Assembly: GCA_003024175.1 (NCBI GenBank)
Contig: MDYQ01000460.1
Span: forward strand, 1-60,494
DNA: 60,494 nt
Origin: Planoprotostelium fungivorum
Lineage: Eukaryota > Evosea > Variosea > Cavosteliida > Cavosteliaceae
Direction: 5' to 3'
In this document: piece by piece, positions 11,100-22,547 of the stretch
How the letters are laid out: every line of letters starts with the position of its first letter
Numbering within the stretch: the first letter of the stretch is position 1
The notes under the pieces: generated by a model
What the model was told of the DNA's origin: nothing
The model's database searches: none
Seen by the model: the letters and a program-made list of their open reading frames with translations, nothing else
Made by a program: the position numbers and the translations under genes

Positions 11100-12440
11100 T
11101 GATGGGGTGAGCTGTGGAGCATCGCTTGGAAACTAAAAGATGTATAGGAGTTGCAATTGAGTGACACCGAATATTAGCTTTGATGTTACTTGACCTCCAT
11201 TCACCTGAATCAACCGGTCCACCAGCGAGAAGAGATCCTGAAATCAGACACATATAAATCTTCATCGTGCAGCTCTTTGTACTCGCATTTCTGCTTGGAG
11301 AAAGAAGATTGATCGATAGAAGGGCTGATACACAAAGATCACAACACAAAACATACATCTCTCTCTGTAGGTGGTTGAGGCCACGTGAGGACTTATTTGT
11401 GATCTTCATACAATCCCTCTCCAAACAGCTCTGGACTTCGAGATTGATTGATAGAGATAGATGAATATGTATTTATTCAACCTGTGAAAGAGCAGGGAAT
11501 CGCTACGATGGAAACGTAGTGTTAAGGCGGCATCCAAGGGAGGAGCCTCCATTCAGGTCCTCTCTTGACATCACCACCCATCTACCAGAAGAACAGTGCC
11601 TTCAGGAATTTTCTCTTGACGAAAGGTGCGATATTCTCTCGAAATCATTTTATTCTATTTTATTGTGTCTCATCGCGGACAGTCAGCAACGCTGAGGGCC
11701 AGCTTCGCGGCACCTTCTTTCTTTCCTGGCGAGGAGCTCGTATCAAACTGAGTCGATACATGAGTGAGGCAGTCAGTGTTCGTCTTCTTCTCTCTTCTGC
11801 TCTTCCATGCTGATGTGGTGCGTGGTGATGATCGTGATGGAATGATTGAGACGATCGTTTTCTTCGTTTGTGTCTTGATGAATGTTTGAATGGAAGATGA
11901 GGTGGGCAGCACACGTGGAGTTATCTCGATTCTCCGATGTCTTTATATAAACACAAGACGAAACGTGGCTGAAGACTCGTTGAGTTGTAATGTCCATCCT
12001 TCTATCATCCAATTCTGATGAGTTGAAAAAGAAAACTGACAAAGACGCTTTGATTCTTCATTCTTCTTCTTCTCTCCATCCAATAGAGAGGGGAATCCAG
12101 ATCGATACTGATACAGGATGGTGGACGCTCAGTCCACTAGGTGGAGGCACTCTTCTGTTCTTTGAGACCTCTTACGGTTCTCATGCGAGAGACGATGTCG
12201 CGGTGGTAATCGACGAAGACGGTCATGCATTTTCTGCCCTCTTCGATTCTCTTCAAACTCTTCTCCACTCTCTCTGTCAAGTCTTGATACTGTAACATCT
12301 GAGTCGGGGTCTACCATGTGGAGTTGACATATGATATGTTACCTCCAACTTCAACTCGAGGAGGGGATTGAATGCAACATTATAGACTTCTCTCACTCCC
12401 TCGTCGGTCTCATCTGAATCTGAGCCGCAAGTGTGAGCAT
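11100..12440. other. Repeat-bearing interval without a clear gene
   Basis: Apart from the dispersed repeat at 11809-12068 I see only short open frames with no conserved features on either strand. Confidence 0.4.
11809..12068 (+). repeat. Dispersed repeat, longer copy of the element in the VID27 intron
   Basis: It shares GGAATGATTGAGACGATCG, TTCGTTTGTGTCTTGATG and GATTCTTCATTCTTCTTC with 3519-3697 in the same order. About 110 extra bases lie between the two shared halves. Confidence 0.75.
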
Positions 12441-12525
12441 CTAAAGAAGATTCTTGGCTCCATACCAGGCCTTCCTCCAGTGATCTTTAGAAGGTGAGTC
12501 TGATCGCCCTGCTCGTGTTCGTCTC

Positions 12526-13137
12526 TTACATCTCCGCTCTGACTTTAGAGGTCTTGGGCACCTTCGTGCTTCTGTTCTTGTTGCCCGAGAGAAGCTCGCC
12601 GCTCGCCGCTCTTGAATGTATACGAGCGGCTGCATCCTCTAAAGACCTATCAAGATGCAATGGACGAAGGTCGTCCTTCTGAACTTGAGAAGTCGTCACC
12701 AGTCTGGGGCTGGTCCTCTTAGCCGGTGACTCTCTTAACTGGCCCAAGATGGTGGCGATGTCTTCGTCTCCTTGTGCATCCGTGAGAGTCTCATCCTCTT
12801 CATCCTCTGTGGATGTGTATCTCGTGCATCTTCTACACAGACAGCTGCCGTTGCACAGAGGACAGACGTAACGACCTCTATCGTGCCTTTTCTTCGCCTG
12901 TACTTCTTTAGACATTCGATTCTGCACGTGCGACCTCTTTACCTCCATCCATGAGGCGTCCGGCAAGCGACTGGATCCAAAGCACCTCTCGCAGACGATG
13001 TTTGGACACTGACTGCAGCTAACGTGCCTTCTTGGATATTGCACCATGGAGTACTTGCATATGTGACAGCAGCGTCTGGCTTCTACCTCCATCGGCGTGT
13101 TGGGTGCTACGTAAAGCAGCCTTGGTTTCTGTCGGTA
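12526..13137 (-). CDS. zf-4CXXC_R1 (CDCA7-type) zinc-finger protein
   Basis: After an intron acceptor (TTTGCAG) at about 13138, the minus-strand exon encodes roughly 200 residues. Its N-terminal half carries the cysteine array of the zf-4CXXC_R1 domain: RRCCHICKYS, then HVSCSQCPNIVCERCFG, then YVCPLCNGSCLCRRCTR. The tail is acidic, then Ser/Arg-rich (STEDEEDETLTDAQGDED, KRTSPRLVTTSQ), and ends SKVRAEM. This domain defines CDCA7 proteins, which act with the HELLS remodeller in maintaining DNA methylation, and also occurs in other plant and fungal nuclear proteins. The first exon was not found, so the N-terminus is missing. Family assignment is firm, but the orthology to CDCA7 is inferred. Confidence 0.75.
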   Translation of the reverse strand, partial: YRQKPRLLYVAPNTPMEVEARRCCHICKYSMVQYPRRHVSCSQCPNIVCERCFGSSRLPDASWMEVKRSHVQNRMSKEVQAKKRHDRGRYVCPLCNGSCLCRRCTRYTSTEDEEDETLTDAQGDEDIATILGQLRESPAKRTSPRLVTTSQVQKDDLRPLHLDRSLEDAAARIHSRAASGELLSGNKNRSTKVPKTSKVRAEM

Positions 13138-13734
13138 TGTGCCCTGCAAATTATAGCCCGAGGGATTCAGTGAGTTCTGAGATAAGTCAGCCGATAGAGG
13201 TTCAAGAAACGAAGATGATGGAGAAACTCCAAAGAGGTAAGATCAAACACGCTGTATTATTTCTAAATCGAACATGTCCGTCTTCAGTGGAGGACAGATG
13301 GTTACTCGGTTTTTTTTAGACGAGGGGTGTGGCGTCGTGGAAACTGATAATGAGCGACGCGGAATAAGACCTGGCGTCAAAATAAACCCTTCACCATCTG
13401 CGAGATAAGTCTCCAACGGGAGCTTATACTGCAGTATAAGCGCAACATCTTAAGATGTAGGGTTGACGTCTGAGGTGTCGAATCTCAGTTCCATACGTGT
13501 CTTCGCATTGGTGTGAAACAGAGAAGACAGACGATGATCGTTGGATGAGACAGGCGGTAGAGACGGAAGAAGAAAGTTGAAAGTGAGACGTAAAGAGACG
13601 TCGAGAAGAGCTGGGTGGTATGATCGCTGAGAGAAGATGGAAGATCGAGGGAGAGGTGATGTTTTGAGCATCCTCACCTCTTTCACATAGAGTTTAGAAT
13701 CGACGTCTATGAGTCCAGGAGTAATCATGGCACG

Positions 13735-13996
13735 TGCGATGAGACGGCGTCCCACCTGAGAGAGGAGCTGCATCCGAGCAGGAGTCCAACAACAATACGA
13801 AGGATACAGCATCAATGAAGGTAGAGGTCATGTGTGCTCGTCTTCGTCACACGATGTGATTTGTGAGGTGATGCGACATGTGTTGCCTGCTATATGATGA
13901 ACGTAACGCCTCATATCCAGAATGAGTATTGATGAATGAGTATCATCCTAAATGAGTGAGTATTCGATGGAATGCGGTACTCGAAGAACCATTCCT
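13735..13996 (+). repeat. CATTCCTG-ended dispersed repeat, copy 1
   Basis: About 260 bp, matching 49985-50212 in the same orientation and 43537-43800 inverted. Shared blocks include GATGAGAC-GCGTCCCA-CTGA, CCGAGCAG, CATCAATGAAGGTAG, CACGATGTGATTTGTGA, TGTTGCCTGCT and a terminal run of GAATGAGTATT-like motifs closing with CCATTCCTG. Confidence 0.85.
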
Positions 13997-14049
13997 GCTC
14001 TGAGGCACATACATGGAAGTGTCATTATCAGTTCTTTATTTTCCACAGA

Positions 14050-14840
14050 AGAGGTGCAGTGGATTTCTTCTGATTCGAATGACAGCGCACGAGAGAGCTG
14101 GAATCCATCATTGCGCTCAAATCACGACAGCCCGTCTACAGAAAGAAGTCCCGAGTCTCTGGAGGGTGCCTTAGAACGATCTCCAACTTCTTAACGGCTA
14201 CCTTTGGAGTTGGAACTGCCTTCTTTGTGGCCGATGCACCCTCCAGAGTCATCACCGAGTGGGGCCTCCGACCTCATCCACTCCAGAGAGATCACCCATG
14301 TGAAGGTGTACCCACCATCAACCAGGGCGTAGACTCATCTCCGCTCCTCCAGGTCGCTCACCACCCTGTTTAGAGCGAGCTTTATCCTTCTTATCAAGCG
14401 CTCTCACCGGAGATTCCACGGTCTGTCCTTGCCAGAGAACCCTTCTAAATCACATGGACCCCCGCAAAAAGGTGTATATCTCTGATTTCTCTGATATTTC
14501 TCGGAATGTTCTCTGAACGAGTCGACCAAAATTCTGACGACATCAGGTCCAACGACCCCAACTTACCGATCAGAGACCAGTTTGATATCCAGTACGTCCG
14601 CGGCGCCACCGTATTCCAGAAAAATCACGCGGAAAGCTCGTGGGAAACTGAATCTGTGAGGTGTACGATGAAGAGAACAACTTGATTCGAGAGATGGACA
14701 AATTCGCTCCGAGCGCCGGCCACACGAGAAAGTTCAGACTACAACTCGACGCGGCACGAAGAAGATGTCTACGGACTTTGACCTCTTTGTCGGACGCAGA
14801 CCGAAAGACAACAACTTCAAGATAATAAAGTGATGTTGTA
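14050..14840 (+). other. Coding-like fragments, probably a decayed gene
   Basis: The plus strand contains protein-like pieces in shifting frames: FFVADAPSRVITEWGLRPHP near 14230, then DQFDIQYVRGATVFQKNHAE near 14580, and REMDKFAPSAGHTRKFRLQL, ARRRCLRTLTSLSDADRK up to a stop near 14832. They cannot be joined without frame changes at non-intron sites. I read this as gene remains, family unknown. Confidence 0.3.
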
Positions 14841-14993
14841 TTCCAAGTCATTCGTGTCACATTCGTCTGTGAGATGAGTTCTAAGCTTGTCTCTTGAGGA
14901 TGGTGGGTCTCTTCAGAGAGCTGTTTCCAATTGCGACTAGTGCCTCCATCTGCGCACGTGACCCCTGAGATGCACGGATTGTCGCGCCCCTTC

Positions 14994-15347
14994 TCAACAC
15001 AGGAATCCTCGACGGTTTGGAGGGAGGCACGGCATGGGTGATGGGCGCCTTGGGTGTCTCCTATTATCATATAAGGATACATCGATGGAAATGGATGGAA
15101 GACGAACCAATCCTGAGATCTGTCCATCTGAGACAGAGGGTGCATCACCGTCCATGGCGACGGATCCAAAACCGATCTGTTCGGTGGTTGATTGAATGAC
15201 TTCATCTGCTTCTCTGAATGAAGGAGTGCCTTCATCACGGTCGGCGGTGTGTGCAAGGCCTGCACTGTCGTTCACTTTCTGGACTGGCTCTTGGACCTTC
15301 TGAGCCACTTCGTTTGCGTTCATCTTGTTCGTCGTCGAGTCGTGCAC
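14994..15347 (-). CDS. Possible exon of an unknown gene
   Basis: The minus-strand frame starts MHDSTTNKMNANEVAQKVQE and includes VNDSAGLAHTADRDEG and GLVRLPSISIDVSLYDN. The composition is coding-like and low in stops, but no partner exon or domain is recognised. Confidence 0.25.
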   Translation of the reverse strand: MHDSTTNKMNANEVAQKVQEPVQKVNDSAGLAHTADRDEGTPSFREADEVIQSTTEQIGFGSVAMDGDAPSVSDGQISGLVRLPSISIDVSLYDNRRHPRRPSPMPCLPPNRRGFLC

Positions 15348-15575
15348 GTGTGGTGTTGCAGATGATCATTTTGAATAGGCACGAAATATTGAGACGGACG
15401 CTGCAGCCATAGTCTCCGCTCCAGGTCATCATCAGAAGAGCTGAGGGGATCGATGGATGAACAGGAAAAGAGGTGAATGGAGGGAAGAGGATGATAAAGA
15501 AGAGGTTTCGGTCATCGAGACTAGAGTATCTCATATCAACGAGACGGAGAGACCAGTCTCATACTTGGAATGCTT

Positions 15576-16006
15576 TCATGTTTGCGTGTGATGAATCATG
15601 GTCGTGTGGATAGATTCGGTGATGAAGACGTGATCTGGTGTGTTGATGGGTGAGGTGTAGATTACGGCAAACCTCGCCTGTAGATTTTCTTTCGGCGAGG
15701 CATCAAGCAAGGATTCAATCCTGAAGGACCGTCACAGAGCCCGAAGAGGTGAGAATTTGTGGTGATGTTTGTATCTGAATTATACAGGTAGTGATTTGCC
15801 TGTCTGCCTTGGTCGCTCTCTGTCTTTCGAGAAAACAATTTGGTCAAAGATGCGACGAGCGACTCGAGGTGAGAGACGCTTCGTGTATGCAGCCTGATGC
15901 ACTGCTGGAAGATCACGTCGCCGAGCGTGAGCGTCGATGTGATGACCCAAGCTTGGATATCTCCATTCATATACCAGGTGAACACAGTGGATCGAGGGTC
16001 ACTCAT
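15576..16006 (-). CDS. Small unknown two-exon gene
   Basis: Exon 1 (16006-15786) begins MSDPRSTVFTWYMNGDIQAW and contains LVASLTKLFSRKTESDQGR. A GT-AG intron (15785-15721) leads to exon 2 (15720-15576), ending in NTPDHVFITESIHTT. The two exons total 366 nt, an exact multiple of three (121 residues). I do not recognise the protein. It has no signal peptide or membrane segment. Confidence 0.45.
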
Positions 16007-16800
16007 ATCTGAGCAGCAGGTGCTGAATATAGATGTGGATCGAGTGGACCGTGTGGAAGTAGTGGTAGAAGATGAGGTGCGAGCCTTTGTGTCAGGTGAG
16101 TTATGGCTGTCGTTCCTGTTGACTGACGCTGATTTTGCTGCAGACAGGTTCTCCTTTTGGCGTGGCGGTCGACTTCTTTACCGCCATCTGCAGAGTTGGC
16201 GTGGCGTCGTTGATAGCGGTGCTTTTCTGGGCCTGTGGTTCATTGCTCTCTCTAATACCTTCTCCCCATGACGATCGTGGGTCGTGTCGCTGTTGTTGCT
16301 GGCTTCGTTTTCTGTGTTGTGGTACCGTTGACTGTCGTGTGGATGGTGGGGCATGTTCCCACATGCGTGTGTCGTGCTGAACGAGGCGGGGCTCACACGA
16401 AATCAAATTTTCGATCGCCTCTTGAACATCTCATTATCCACACACATTGTATACTTGAAGACGTACAAATACATCGTTGTCTATGTATTGATAACATCAG
16501 AAAACGTACAATATGTAGCGAACAAAAGATCGCGACACAATGAGTCGTCAAAGTTGACATCTTTAGTATGTGACCGATCAGAATGCATATATTTATCTAT
16601 TCGATCTATCTACAACAGCCTTAACCCCCTTGCCGACACCAGTCCATTCGTTCTCAAGTTAATTCCTCTACAGCGATGAACAACCTGGTACGAATAAACA
16701 CTTTCAGCAAATCGTTGAAGAGCCAGTCTACCTGTTAGAGGTGTGGATCCATCGCCACGAGTGATACCCTTAAACGAGCCCAAAGCTCACAAACACCGTC

Positions 16801-16872
16801 TTGCAGAACGAACGAGTGTAGCCACGGGTAAGATTGGATATAAACATCGATCTATTCGTTCATCAAACACGT
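16801..16872 (+). repeat. Dispersed repeat shared with 58051-58127
   Basis: Common blocks TGCAGAACGAACG-GTGTAGCC, TTGGATATA-ACAT and ATCTATTC-TT occur in the same order in both copies. Confidence 0.7.
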
Positions 16873-17204
16873 CTAGTCACTGATGTGGCTCTCATCACGT
16901 CTGCAATTCACACAATAAAACTCTTATTCAGATTCAAGAGTTCATTATGTGATGATGACCTCAGCGGTATACAGATCGCTTTGCGGGAAGAATGAATCTT
17001 TGACGTATGTGTTATCGTGAGCACAGCAGCCGATTGATACCGGCCATCCATCCTCATCTGATCATCACATGCATGAACAATCCTTGTCCACACATCTTTA
17101 ACCTTATGTCCCACTCTTTGAAGACTGAGACAAACAGATGCGCGTCCACATTGTACGTATCAGTGCAACCGGATCTATGAGAATAAATAAGCAGATCAAT
17201 TATA

Positions 17205-17246
17205 CTCACCCCTTGATAAGATGAGCTCATCTTATCAAGGGGTGAG
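17205..17246. repeat. Perfect 42-bp palindrome
   Basis: Each half is 21 bp with no loop and no mismatch. The left arm begins CTCACCCCTTGATAAGATGA and the centre is GAGCTC. The flanking bases do not pair, so the symmetry ends exactly here. It could form a cruciform, mark a fold-back element end, or be a dimeric protein site. Confidence 0.95.
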
Positions 17247-18369
17247 ATGTTGCAGTTGGACCGTGAACTGCATCGCGGTGAGATGTGTGATGACTGTGAC
17301 CACAGAATGACGATTTGCAGCCATCTCTCGTTGAAACGATGCTAAGTCAGATTGCGTTCGTACGAAATAAGCATTATCGGTCTGCGGACTGATTTGGTGC
17401 ATAGATCTCAACCGGATAACCTATAAGTGGGAAGCTCATTGATAAGAATAGTTTCAGATCGCTCACTCTGACGGAACCGATGGCGACTTACCACAAAAAT
17501 CTGGTGTGATGCCTCGGTCTCGTCATCGGCGAAGATGTTTCGGACCTCAGCGTCACTGGTCCTGTGTCGTGTCACTTGTGATCAACGATGAGTGCATGTC
17601 GCGATGTTTGTGATGTCATGACGGCTGATCGATGTCCGAAGATGATGTGTTGTCAGACGAGAGGTTTCATCTGTGAGTGTGGCTCACCTTCTTATTCGCT
17701 CACTCTTCTTGTCATTCGTTCCACACACTACCTCTCCCTCCTCGATATCTATGACGGACTTCCCCGAGGAGTGATGATCTGACATGACATCATCATCATC
17801 TCTGTCGTCTCACTCAGTCTTCAACATCTGTACCACGTCTACGTTTGTCTCTTTTCAAGCCCTGTTCTTCCATCCAGTCACTCTGCCCGGTCGAACGATC
17901 GTCTTGGCTGTAAGTACTGTTGAGGCCGTGAGCAGCCTGCTTCTCGTGCACGAAGGATGACGATCTCAATTTACAAATTCAGTTCGTGGCGATCGATCGA
18001 GACACTTTGAGTCGGTCGATGGACGAGTTGTGACGAGCCGTGATGGGCGAACGGGTAGAGGAGCCAGATCTCTTTTCCATCAGAGGTCCTCGAGTTGTTT
18101 CCTCCTTTCCTTTTTGTCTCTAACAGATGCACTTGTGTTGTCTGTGATGTGTCAGAGAGTTTTCGGTATATCGAGCAGTCACAGACGAGGATGTTGTTCA
18201 GGCTCAAATCGTAAAATGCATCGTGTCGAATGAGAATCAAGGTGAGGGACGAGAGAAATGAGTATGGTATGGAAGAAGAGGTCATTTGGTGATGTTCACT
18301 CAGGCTTCTCATTGCGTTTCACATCTCCCGGGAATGGTCCGTCTCCAACGTCATATCAATGTCTGTCTC

Positions 18370-18538
18370 ACAGCAGCATCTGTCTCATCGTCATGATCTC
18401 ATCATTCCTCGAACCGTAAGCGAGATCGCCTGCACCATTGAGATTCATCGGTTAATAGTGAGACAGAGGATACCTCTCCTCCAGTGCGTGGATGATGGTG
18501 TACAGCAGCATCTGTCTCATCGTCATGATCTCATCATT
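18370..18538 (+). repeat. 37-bp exact direct repeat
   Basis: The unit begins ACAGCAGCATCTGTCTCATC and ends GATCTCATCATT. It is present at 18370-18406 and 18502-18538, 132 bp apart start to start. Confidence 0.85.
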
Positions 18539-18636
18539 TCACATGCCGCCAGTGGTTGGCCACGGCTCTGACGACGCAGCGAATGTGCCCGCATTATTGA
18601 TCAGGCCCTGCTGCGCTCCTGATTTGTGATCTTCAA

Positions 18637-18678
18637 TGCGGTAATATTATTTCTTACCGCGTCTGCCGCACCGTTAGG
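18637..18678 (-). repeat. CCTAACGGTGCGG hairpin repeat, copy 2
   Basis: Inverted copy of the 42-bp core with an intact GCGGTAA/TTACCGC stem and 9-nt loop. The flanking CTCATTGCAATGA and CCTCGACTTTCT segments are also shared with copies at 25.3, 49.7 and 57.4 kb. Confidence 0.85.
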
Positions 18679-19389
18679 TTTTTGAAAACAATGTCCCGCC
18701 TCCGTTCTCATTGCAATGACCTGCCTCGACTTTCTCTGTTTTCCCTCTTGCATCACATAATCAGACTTCATCGGTCATGTCGTAGAAATGTGGTTTCCAC
18801 CAACGCACCAGCGTGAAGTTGACGCTCTTTTTATTGATGGATCTTCACGCAAATAGCAGAGGCATTCCTCACTGTGAGAGCAACAGCTCTGGCGTAAAAA
18901 CCTGCCTCGTTGTGAGCTACAATCTCTGGCTCCCCTGAGCATGTGTCAGCACGTCTTCTCAGAAGACAGACCAGACCCATGATAACAACAAATGAAGGTG
19001 ATGAAGAAGATAATTTAGATCTTGATTCTTAGAGAAGATGACAGGACGAGTGATGAATGGGTGGATGATGTTGGGTTGGACTCCAAGTTACGGCGTATAT
19101 GCAAACTCCAAATATCGTTCCAGCCCAGAAGGTCGATCATATCCGCTTACGTAAGTCGTCCGCATCTGACGCACCTCCTTCCAAACGACATCTGCCGATC
19201 GACAGCAAGGAGTATGATAGTCAAATCATACTTAGTTTTAATCATCCGATTTATAATCCAAAATAAAACATCGATAGATGGCAATGTGGTACTGGCAATC
19301 CTAAAGAGAATCAATGATCCCAATTGTTCTAAGACTCACCTGATTTATCTGCTTGACTTGATTCCTGCCCATCGCGTAGAGTGCATGGA

Positions 19390-20392
19390 TCACACAATGT
19401 GGATCTCTCTCCTTAACAACAAATGAACTATACTCTTCCTATGACGGTCAGAATCTGGTCGATTGAAACGTGGTACCTTATGTATGATTCGATATTCGAG
19501 GGTAAATCCAGCAGATCGCTCATCCAAGTCCCTTTTGAAGATCATTAATATTTTTTGGGCTATTGCTTGTATCTCGTTCTCTTGTGCTGGGGCTGTCTCG
19601 CCTGTCTCTACGGCTACTGCTTGTTCTGTGTTCTCTTGTGCTGGGGCTGTCTCGCATGCAGTCGCCTCCGATAGTCCGCTTGTCTCTGCGGCTGTTCCTT
19701 GTTCTCCGTTGCCTTGTGCTGGGGTTGTCCCACTTGTGATCGCCTTCAACTCAGATCCATCTGTCTCCTGTTCACTATTAGATTCTTCTTCAAATTCTAA
19801 ACAACGTCTCAACCATCTCTTGGTTTTCCTGTATATTTTTGTTGGATCGGTTCTGCTCTAAAGTTGCCTTCTAATGTGAGCCTCGAGAGTCGTCTATCGT
19901 AGTAATACCTGTTTTTGCAAGAATGATAATACAACTGTCTCTTTGTTCAAAGCGAAACACGGTTTCCGTGGATCTTGAAGCCAATAGTATTCGGAAGAAG
20001 GAGAACAAGTGAAATCTGCAGGTGCCTCTATCTCATCCCCCACTGCTTCCACTTAGTTCGAATCTCGTGATCTACTTACGAATCTTCAAATGATAGTACG
20101 TCACATGTTGCTCTGATAGATCGTAGCTGTGATCTGCACTCAATAGGAAGATGCGTTTCGTATCGAGTTTTTCATCTTTGACTAGATCTGCGAAGGACTT
20201 TGGAGGTGCACCATGCTCGTATTTGTATTGATGTTGACTTTCATGATTTGATACTCCTAAACTATAGACTACAGTGAGCTTGTCTTCCATTTCACTACTG
20301 CGACTGTGCCGATCGACGCAAACCTCGTTTTCACAAATGTAGACTTGAATAGACTTTGACCGTTGTTTGCTGGGCACAATGCGCCAGTTCAA
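19390..20392 (-). CDS. Possible gene with repeated APAQEN-type peptides
   Basis: A minus-strand ATG at 20392 opens MNWRIVPSKQRSKSIQVYIC and runs, via DLVKDEKLDTKRIFLLSADH and SYDLSEQHVTYYHLKI, to a GTAAGT donor at about 20079. A downstream frame (19812-19390) has three imperfect repeats around APAQEN/APAQGN separated by Glu/Ala/Val-rich spacers, then MIFKRDLDERSAGF. I join them as one gene on proximity only, since the roughly 200-nt intron is not confirmed. The family is unknown. Confidence 0.35.
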
Positions 20393-20408
20393 AAGAAGGA
20401 ACTACGAA

Positions 20409-20424
20409 GCGCGGAATTCCGCGC
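20409..20424. promoter_or_regulatory. Perfect 16-bp GC-rich palindrome upstream of a minus-strand ATG
   Basis: GCGCGGAATTCCGCGC lies 17 bp before the ATG at 20392. Position and symmetry suggest a binding site for a dimeric factor. Function is inferred only. Confidence 0.45.
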
Positions 20425-20429
20425 GCAAC

Positions 20430-21300
20430 TGGTCGGTTCTATTCGAGTTTCACATTGGTGACCTTGGCCTTGTTGTAAATTGCTGATAATGATTCATCTC
20501 TTCCACACTCGCAGAATGAGTGCAGATCGTAATTGCACAATTATTCATTCTATAAATTATGTAACATCCACATCTTTATCATCAGAATACAGTTGGTCTA
20601 AGTCACACCATTGGGTGAACCGGTATGAATCTTTCTGTTAGAAGGGAATAAGAGGGCTGTGGATTGTCATTGAGAGATGAGGGAGGTGATTGGCCTTCAT
20701 TCTGGTGGCCCAGAGACAGAGGATACCATCTTAATCATTAGAGAAGAAGCTATGTCACTGCGATATCGATCACAGGATCTGTTTGTCACCACCATCACCA
20801 TCATCATGCATCGTCGTGAAAAGGGACAATGTTGCCTGCTCACCTTTCTGTCCAGATACACATCAATCCGTTTTCTGCGACTGGTATCGGAGTGGAAAAT
20901 GTAGAGATCTTCTTGTACTTCCGTTCTGCGATGATCTTGACTCCCTTCTTCAACTGCAGACGCAAAGTGAGTGGTGGTGGTCGAACTCCATTGAGATGAT
21001 CTATCCTATTTTCTATGATAGAAATCTCATTTGGATCAAACGAGCCAACCTAAACGACGCTGGTCAAACGATAGCTCTTCCCTACTAGCTCCGCGAGCAT
21101 GTACTGTGTACGGAGAAAATTCCGTTCGAAATCCTCATGGCGATGGAGAGGAGGCACAGAAAGGTCTGCACGATGATCATTCTACAACGAGGCGTTTGAA
21201 TATGTCGTACCGTGAACAGGCATTGCTTGGTGCGGGATTCCCACAGTAAATCGTAACGGCTTTGTCGATGTGGCCACCACAATTGTTGATAGATCTGAAG
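20430..21300. other. No convincing gene
   Basis: Two overlapping plus-strand frames (20677-20904 and 20783-21088) are cysteine- and tryptophan-bearing but have no conserved feature. Nothing else is visible. Confidence 0.35.
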
Positions 21301-22214
21301 ACCAACTGCTATAACCACGCGTCCAATGAAGTGCCTACGATCTCGGTTTTGAGCCATCTATCTCGCATCAGTATGGAATTTCTTCTGACCTTTCGAGCCC
21401 AAGCTTTTTCATCTGCTGGATGAACTCGTAGAACAACACTTGATAGCCGTCGGTCCAACGGCCAGCACGATCGTCTCAGCCACCATGGCGATGGAATCGG
21501 CCTCGTCACCTGATGCTGCGATGGCACCAAGGAGGGTTGGAGAGTGCGTCGAGATGCTGGTTGGGGGCGGAGCCGGACACTTGGGCAATGACGCGAATGC
21601 CTTGACGTTGAACGAGGTGATGGGTGGCGTCAACAGTTTGGACACTAAGAAGGGGAGGACGACGGAGCTCTTTATGGTGAGGATCTGTCTGAGACCGTCC
21701 AAGGCGTTGCTGCCCTCGTGTTGGAGGGAATCCAAGAGAGGAGGGAGGATCTGATCGAATGCCTTCTGTCCCACGAAACGGTAGAGCTTATCTAACACCT
21801 GAATGGCACCCACTCTCATGTCCTTCAACTCGTCACAGAGCACGGCGCACGGCGGGGATGAGTACGGGGAGTACGAGGTAAGCGCGATTGAACATGACTT
21901 GTCGGGCGAATTAACCCTTGTCCAAGATAGGAATAATCTCAGGGAGGATGTTATCTCACAATTTCTGTACGAGATCGCCCAACGTGTTACCGGATATCTG
22001 TGGGTAAGATGAGATGAGGGAGGGTGGGTCACTTGTCGCTTGTCAGTGATGATGATTCTCATGAAATAGCCGAGGAGGTCCTTGAGAGCCTTGAGTGTGT
22101 TCTGAACGACCCTCTTCCATTCCAGGAGTGCCTTTTGTCTCACGACCGAGGACACCTCGTACGGATCATGTAGAGAGCAGCCAGGATCATGTTTCTCCTG
22201 TCGAATCCAAACCA
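21300..22214 (-). pseudogene. GCN1 (translational activator) HEAT-repeat relic
   Basis: Minus-strand reading gives RRNMILAALYMIR, then after a frame change VRQKALLEWKRVVQNT and TLKALKDLL. An intron follows, then TLGDLVQKL, DNILPEIIPIL and PVLIPAV, and after another frame change DMRVGAIQVLDKLYRF, AFDQILPPLLDSLQ, LDGLRQILTIKSSVVLPFLV and TPPITSFNVKAFASL. These follow the order of the HEAT-repeat core of GCN1, the large ribosome-bound activator of GCN2. In-frame stops (TGA after VQKL, TAA after LDKG) and at least two frameshifts break it, and only about 300 of some 2,700 residues are present. The intron remains, so it is a decayed genomic fragment and not a processed copy. Confidence 0.8.
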
Positions 22215-22547
22215 ACTGTTCTTTTCGTCAGTCTCTTTCTTGCAAAAGATTTGGGTAAATAAAGTGGACGTCAATGGGATCAATTCGAAGTGCGAAACGC
22301 GGATTCTCACCGTTCTCTTTGTCTTCTTGCCACCTGCACCCTTCCAGGAGTACTTCCATCAAGTGTTACCCCCCATGAAGGGTGAGAGAGTTTCGATCCC
22401 TCAGTTTCTCAACATCGACCGTACGTTTTATATCCTCAGTCACCTCACGCCTACATAGAATACCTTGTCGATGTTCTGCAGAGACAAACAGCAACTGACT
22501 TCAAGAGAAAGAAAAGGAAGTTGAGGTCAACAGGAAGCACGGCTCAG

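Larger units (their letters stand above)
16400..19380. other. Long gene-poor interval
   Basis: Only short unsupported frames are seen. The interval contains a dispersed repeat (16801-16872), a perfect 42-bp palindrome (17205-17246), a 37-bp direct repeat (18370-18538) and an inverted hairpin repeat core (18637-18678). Cysteine-rich (17588-17782) and Ile-rich (19022-19426) plus-strand frames exist, but nothing else supports them. Confidence 0.4.
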
